Source: Armatimonadota bacterium (GTDB taxonomy: Bacteria > Armatimonadota > UBA5829). From it: DNA of 10,159 nt. The translations under genes were made by a program, and so were the position numbers. Numbering within the stretch: the first letter of the stretch is position 1; each line of letters begins with the position of its first letter. The DNA lies in NCBI GenBank assembly GCA_026415535.1, contig JAOAGX010000057.1:1-10159 (forward strand), in the 5' to 3' direction. Of this stretch, positions 6,692-10,159 are shown piece by piece. The notes beneath the pieces are model-generated. The model was not told the origin of the DNA. It ran no database searches and saw only the letters and a list, made by a program, of their open reading frames with translations.

Positions 6692-6759
6692 GCGAAGAAT
6701 CCCTTGCGTTTGGTGAACCGGGACGTTGCATTGAGATCCTTCGCTTAGCTCAGGATGAT
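6677..6759. repeat. Palindromic intergenic element, 26-bp arms (copy 2)
   Basis: Left arm 6677-6702 and right arm 6734-6759 are inverted repeats matching at 20 of 26 positions, with a 31-nt loop. The cores TTCTGAGCGAAGCGAAGAAT and GATCCTTCGCTTAGCTCAGG are near-identical to copy 1, and the arms are the same length. The loops (13 against 31 nt) are unrelated by eye. No T-run follows on either strand. Confidence 0.88.
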
Positions 6760-6897
6760 TCCCCTTGTTCGTAATAAGCCTCTTCGCTCGGGATAATTTC
6801 CCTTGTTCGTGATGATCCTTTTCACTCAGGATGGCTCTCTTTGCTCGGGATAACTCTATTCGCTTAGTATAAGACTCTCTGTTAAGGATGACGGATG
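6740..6897. repeat. ~19-bp degenerate tandem array, eight units, derived from the right arm
   Basis: Units of the form TT(C)GCTCGGGATRAT start at about 6740, 6765, 6783, 6803, 6821, 6841, 6859 and 6878. After the first, slightly longer unit the spacing is 18-20 bp. The first unit is the right arm of the palindrome itself (TTCGCTTAGCTCAGGATGA), which points to the arm as the seed of the array. Units alternate somewhat between TTCGCTCGGGATAA-like and TTGTTCGTGATGAT-like versions. Confidence 0.75.
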
Positions 6898-7029
6898 GCA
6901 CCCTTCGGAGTGTCGCGTGGTCCACAACACTCGATGCTTAGCGGATGCTTTTGGTTCTACAGCCATCACGCGCCTTATGCTAACCCAAATCCGGATCACT
7001 AGGCACTTCGAAAGTTGCGATAGTATATC

Positions 7030-8598
7030 TTATGGCTTAAAAATCCTCACCCTTCGGTACGGTTCCGTGCCTATCGATTCGGATGCCAGGTTGTACTTTT
7101 CCACGAGTTGATGTTGAAGTCTTCTCAGAAAGCTTGATTGAGGCATCAGTTCCTGCGGCTCGCCGGTTTCCAAAAGCCTTGCGATTGCGTCCTCCGCATC
7201 CTGTAGCGCAATTTCTTCTTCGTTCGACGGACCGAGGTTAAAAAGTTCGCGGACAACCCCGGATATTTGCGCGTACGTGTTGCTCCTGACCATATACAAC
7301 GGCAACTTTCGCCTCTCTATTTCTTGTAAGACGAAGGATGCTTTGTGTTCATGACTCTTCAGCGTGATTACTGCGTCGGCCTCGGCGAGTTCTTTTGTGA
7401 TGTAACAGGGGACTCGCAGTTCGCGTATGGCGCGTTCAAGCCGGTTGCGGCTGACGCCATATGGATAAACCTTGACAATTTCGGGGAGTGGTCTAGTCGC
7501 TACGACTTCGTGCGCGTGCTCGAACTTGGCTGTCGGGGGCTTCGGTTTCTCGATTAGGTCGCTTGGTTGCACGACCTCTACCTCACCCTCAGGGTTCCTC
7601 ACACGAATCTCGGGTCTCGGCGGCGCACCCCGGAGCATCTTGTCTACTATCGACGCCACGTCGTGGTGGATGGCAAGCTTGTCCATTTCCATAATCTCAA
7701 TCAGCACGTCGAATGTGGGTGGCGCTTTTCTTTCGAGGACGGTTTTCTGCGTGCCTCGCCGTTTAGCTTCCTCATCTGATAAGGTGACTGCTTGGATTCC
7801 TCCCACCAAATCCGACAGTGTCGGGTTCATCAAGAGGTTATCGAGTGAGTTTCCGTGAGCCGTGGCTATGAGCTGAACTCCACGCTCGGCAATTGTGCGC
7901 GCAGCAAATGCTTCGGCCTCGGTTCCGATCTCATCGATCACTATAACCTCCGGCATATGGTTTTCGACGGCCTCGATCATTACCGCGTGCTGCTGATCCG
8001 GCGTCGCTACCTGCATACGTCGGGCGTGACCGATTGCTGGATGGGGGATGTCGCCGTCGCCTGCGATCTCATTGGAGGTATCTACGATCACTACACGCTT
8101 CTTAAACTCGTCCGAGAGCACCCGCGCTACCTCGCGGAGTTTAGTGGTCTTGCCTACTCCAGGCCTTCCCAATAGAAGGATGCTCTTGCCGCTTTCGACA
8201 ACGTCGCGGATTATGTCGATGGTGCCGTAAACGGCCCGTCCTATGCGGCATGTCAACCCGATGATCTTGCCCTGGCGGTTGCGGATGGCGGAGATGCGAT
8301 GCAAGGTGCGTTCGATTCCTGCGCGGTTGTCCTTGCCGAACGATCCGACCCGATCAACCACATACTGGATGTCCTCAGCTCGAACAGGCGATTCAGAAAG
8401 TTGCAGAACCCTCAGTGGAAAGCGCGCCTCTGGTTCGCGACCGAGGTCGAGCACTATTTCCAACAAGTCCTCGACATCTTCCTGTTCTTCAAGACGGTGT
8501 TTTAGGTGCGGTGGCAGAACTTCGAGAAGCTGCTCTAGATCGTCTGTTACTCTAAGCTGTTTTGCGCCAAGGGCGCGTTCCTTACGTTCGATTGCCAT
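7030..8598 (-). CDS. AAA ATPase with R3H single-strand nucleic-acid-binding domain (Ycf45/SpoIIIAA-like)
   Basis: A 522-residue cytoplasmic P-loop ATPase resembling cyanobacterial/plastid Ycf45 proteins, whose ATPase core is related to sporulation protein SpoIIIAA. Visible: an N-terminal helical/RNA-binding-like region (about 15-110), Walker A GRPGVGKTT (144-152), VDTSNEIAGDGD (172-183), Walker B VIVIDEIG (218-225), TAHGNSLDNLLMNPTLSDLVGG (246-267), a Pro-rich linker (about 325-370), an alpha/beta segment (372-455) and a C-terminal R3H domain: LMPQSSFLRRLQHQ (484-497, R492xxxH496) followed by EPYRRVRIF (512-520). R3H domains bind single-stranded DNA or RNA; the substrate here is unknown. An in-frame TTG nine codons upstream (8625) is possible, but the ATG at 8598 has GGAAGG 10 nt upstream and fits better. 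It follows rsmE by 33 nt, suggesting co-transcription with two ribosome-modifying enzymes. Confidence 0.9.
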   Translation of the reverse strand: MAIERKERALGAKQLRVTDDLEQLLEVLPPHLKHRLEEQEDVEDLLEIVLDLGREPEARFPLRVLQLSESPVRAEDIQYVVDRVGSFGKDNRAGIERTLHRISAIRNRQGKIIGLTCRIGRAVYGTIDIIRDVVESGKSILLLGRPGVGKTTKLREVARVLSDEFKKRVVIVDTSNEIAGDGDIPHPAIGHARRMQVATPDQQHAVMIEAVENHMPEVIVIDEIGTEAEAFAARTIAERGVQLIATAHGNSLDNLLMNPTLSDLVGGIQAVTLSDEEAKRRGTQKTVLERKAPPTFDVLIEIMEMDKLAIHHDVASIVDKMLRGAPPRPEIRVRNPEGEVEVVQPSDLIEKPKPPTAKFEHAHEVVATRPLPEIVKVYPYGVSRNRLERAIRELRVPCYITKELAEADAVITLKSHEHKASFVLQEIERRKLPLYMVRSNTYAQISGVVRELFNLGPSNEEEIALQDAEDAIARLLETGEPQELMPQSSFLRRLQHQLVEKYNLASESIGTEPYRRVRIFKP

Positions 8599-8631
8599 TA
8601 TTTCATCGCCTTCCGCGGAGTGCAACGTTTT

Positions 8632-9444
8632 TCATAGTTCGCCATCGATCTCGTACATAACCACAGCGCACGCGGCAATGGCAGCGGTTTCAGTGCGAAG
8701 GACACGTCGGCCTAGGGAAACCGGTATTGCTCCTGCTTGCACGAGCAGAGCAGTTTCTTCTTCGGTCAAGCCACCTTCGGGGCCGATGATGATCATCGCT
8801 GAGGGAATTCCCCCCTTCTCTTCCTTTGCAAGGAGGCAAGTGTTATTACCTCCCATATTATGAGAGCGGAATTGAGACGAGTTCCCTCGCAAGACATCTC
8901 TAAGCGCCGGAGCGTCTCTTTTTTCGCAAGCTACAAATGCGAACTGGAAAGTTGCGACAAGCTCCGCCAGATCCGAAATTCCAAGTATTCCTTCTACGTC
9001 GGGTGCAACAGCCCTGCCACACTGTTCAGTTGCTTCGATTGCTATCTTTCGCCACCTGGTAAGTTTGGCTTGAATCTTCTCAACCGGTACGCGCGCGACC
9101 GTCCGCCTCGAACTCACAATGATCAGTTCTGATATTCCCAGTTCAGTGCACTTCTGAACGATTAGTTCGATCTTGTCTCCCTTAGGTAGGCAGACCGCCA
9201 GGGCTAGTCGAAGTTTAGGTTCGGACTCGCACTTCCTGCTACCCAATATTCTGGCAGTCACGATACCAGCTGAGAGATCAACTATTTGTGCGTCCGATTC
9301 GTTGCCGCGACCGTCAATAAGGCAAATCGTATCGCCGCTCTTGAGCCGAAGAATACGTGCGATCTGTCTGGCTGCGGTTCCGGTGATGACGGCGGTGTCG
9401 CCATCAATTAAAGAGGGATCAATAAAGAACCGTCTGTGATTCAT
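8632..9444 (-). CDS. rsmE: 16S rRNA (uracil(1498)-N(3))-methyltransferase
   Basis: SPOUT-class methyltransferase that uses S-adenosylmethionine to methylate N3 of U1498 in the 16S rRNA decoding region, acting on the assembled small subunit. The protein is 270 residues. Visible: N-terminal PUA-like part (1-70), KGDKIELIVQKCTELGI (88-104), EQCGR (140-144), and the knotted SAM-binding core with IIIGPEGGLTEEE (218-230) and SLGRRVLRTETAA (243-255). It is about 25 residues longer than the usual 240-250. The excess is a polar insert, about 186-212, just before the GPEGG strand. The ATG at 9444 overlaps the prmA stop as ATGA, indicating translational coupling; prmA-rsmE is a common pair in many bacteria. 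Confidence 0.96.
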   Translation of the reverse strand: MNHRRFFIDPSLIDGDTAVITGTAARQIARILRLKSGDTICLIDGRGNESDAQIVDLSAGIVTARILGSRKCESEPKLRLALAVCLPKGDKIELIVQKCTELGISELIIVSSRRTVARVPVEKIQAKLTRWRKIAIEATEQCGRAVAPDVEGILGISDLAELVATFQFAFVACEKRDAPALRDVLRGNSSQFRSHNMGGNNTCLLAKEEKGGIPSAMIIIGPEGGLTEEETALLVQAGAIPVSLGRRVLRTETAAIAACAVVMYEIDGEL

Positions 9445-10159
9445 GCCGGTTTCTCAGAGATCAAGGCGACCCAGTCGCCCTCCTCTCGCCGTTCGATTGT
9501 CGGCATGCCCAGCGATTCTAGGGCTGCCGTAACATCATTTGCCCGGTCGCGTACGATTCCCGATGTAACAAGTTTGCCTCCGTACTTTAGGCTTGCCCGA
9601 AGATCTGCTGCCATCTCGACGATAACGTCTGGCAGGATGTTGGCAAGTATGATTTCGGCCTGTCCGCCAAAGGCACGCGGCGAGTCACCAACAATGATCG
9701 TGACCGAATCCGAAACGCCGTTCTTCTCAGCGTTTTCGGCGGCTATTCTAGCGGCGATCGTATCGATTTCGATTCCCACGGCCCGCGCCGCGCCCAACTT
9801 TACCGCAGCGATTGCCAGAATCCCAGACCCTGTGCCGACATCGAGAACCATTTCGCCGCCTTTGACCAAGTCCTGAAGCGCCACGAGACACAGTCTGGTT
9901 GTTTCGTGGTGGCCTGTACCAAAGGCCATGCCGGGGTCGATTTGAACGACGATGTTAGGTTGGCGAGACGACTTGACTTGGGTCTCGGCCTCTATTGGAT
10001 CAGCGATTGCTTCGTCCTCCCAGTAAGGTTCCCATGAAGGAGTGACAATGATGCGGCCGACTTGGGTTGGTTTGAGAAACGCACGGTAGGCAGAGGTCCA
10101 GTCTTCTTCGGATAACCATTTGATACGGATCTCGGTGGACGGTAGGCATAGTCCCAAAC
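9441..10159 (-). CDS. prmA: Ribosomal protein L11 methyltransferase (5'-truncated by window end)
   Basis: Class I Rossmann methyltransferase that trimethylates ribosomal protein L11 with S-adenosylmethionine. About 239 C-terminal residues are present. The first 60-80 residues expected for a protein of about 300 lie beyond the right edge, so the TTG at 10157 should not be taken as the start. Visible, counting from that codon: EEDW (17-20), the PrmA signature DPGMAFGTGHHETTRL (74-89), the SAM-binding loop VLDVGTGSGILAIAA (104-118), the acidic residue closing the next strand (GIEID, 128-132), LANILPDV (171-178) and the C-terminal EGDWVALI (226-233). The TGA stop overlaps the rsmE ATG by four bases. 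Confidence 0.95.
   Translation of the reverse strand, partial: LGLCLPSTEIRIKWLSEEDWTSAYRAFLKPTQVGRIIVTPSWEPYWEDEAIADPIEAETQVKSSRQPNIVVQIDPGMAFGTGHHETTRLCLVALQDLVKGGEMVLDVGTGSGILAIAAVKLGAARAVGIEIDTIAARIAAENAEKNGVSDSVTIIVGDSPRAFGGQAEIILANILPDVIVEMAADLRASLKYGGKLVTSGIVRDRANDVTAALESLGMPTIERREEGDWVALISEKPA

Larger units (their letters stand above)
6472..7029. other. 558-bp intergenic region between the R3H ATPase and the TPR-PKD gene
   Basis: No credible gene. A minus-strand frame is open across 6461-6925, but it translates the tandem repeats and runs in frame into the giant gene's signal peptide. Positions 6621-6897 are almost entirely repeat-derived (listed separately). Positions 6898-7029 lie just downstream of the R3H ATPase stop and hold no recognisable terminator. 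Positions 6483-6620 should contain the promoter of the TPR-PKD gene, but I found no convincing -35/-10 pair. Confidence 0.65.

Noticed and set aside
6897..6914. Hairpin with a C(TTCG)G loop downstream of the R3H ATPase
   Set aside because: On the coding (minus) strand the loop reads CGAA, the stem has an internal mismatch, and no T-run follows. It is too weak to call a terminator.
6461..6925. Open minus-strand frame of 154 codons upstream of the giant gene
   Set aside because: Its translation is repetitive (LSRAKR... recurring) because it reads through the tandem arrays and palindrome. It has no recognisable domain and ends overlapping the signal-peptide region of the real gene in another frame.
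8243..8863. 206-codon open frame on the plus strand
   Set aside because: It is antisense to the R3H ATPase and rsmE, Ser/Arg-rich in the way typical of shadow frames, and has no domain. The minus-strand genes are unambiguous.

Overview
All seven genes in this window lie on the minus strand. The content is bacterial housekeeping plus one very large unrecognised secreted protein. In transcription order (right to left): prmA (5' end off the window), rsmE and a Ycf45/SpoIIIAA-like AAA ATPase with a C-terminal R3H domain; a 558-bp repeat-rich gap; a 1420-residue exported TPR + PKD protein and tmk; a 440-bp repeat-rich gap; darA (cyclic-di-AMP receptor, PII-like) and holB (DNA polymerase III delta'), which is cut off by the left end of the contig.

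The tmk, darA, holB order is the one known from Bacillota (B. subtilis has tmk-yaaQ-yaaR-holB). A Ycf45-type R3H ATPase is familiar from cyanobacteria and plastids and from some deep lineages. G+C looks mid-range by eye. I infer a bacterium with Bacillota-like gene order, perhaps from Armatimonadota, Chloroflexota or a related uncultured lineage. The sequence alone does not settle the phylum. The left end carries a Nextera/Tn5 adapter remnant (1-25), so this is the physical end of an assembled contig, probably from shotgun or metagenomic data, and holB is truncated technically, not biologically.

Coupling is tight within clusters. The prmA stop and rsmE start overlap as ATGA. The R3H ATPase follows rsmE by 33 nt. 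tmk starts with TTG one base after the stop of the giant gene, with its Shine-Dalgarno inside that gene. darA and holB are 86 nt apart. The two long gaps probably separate transcription units. Both carry the same kind of palindromic element, with two inverted 26-bp arms of the TCTGAGCGAAGCGAAGAAT type. Each is flanked by degenerate short tandem arrays (about 29, 21, 18 and 19 bp periods) that resemble the arms.

The best candidate for undescribed biology is the giant gene (2209-6471): signal peptide, six TPRs, a PKD domain, an unassigned beta-rich region, a long coiled coil, a small-residue-rich hydrophobic segment and an unrecognised C-terminal domain with a GRDHDLAIDE motif, all coupled to thymidylate kinase. 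The second is the repeat family in the gaps. No CRISPR, tRNA, rRNA, transposase or phage gene was seen.
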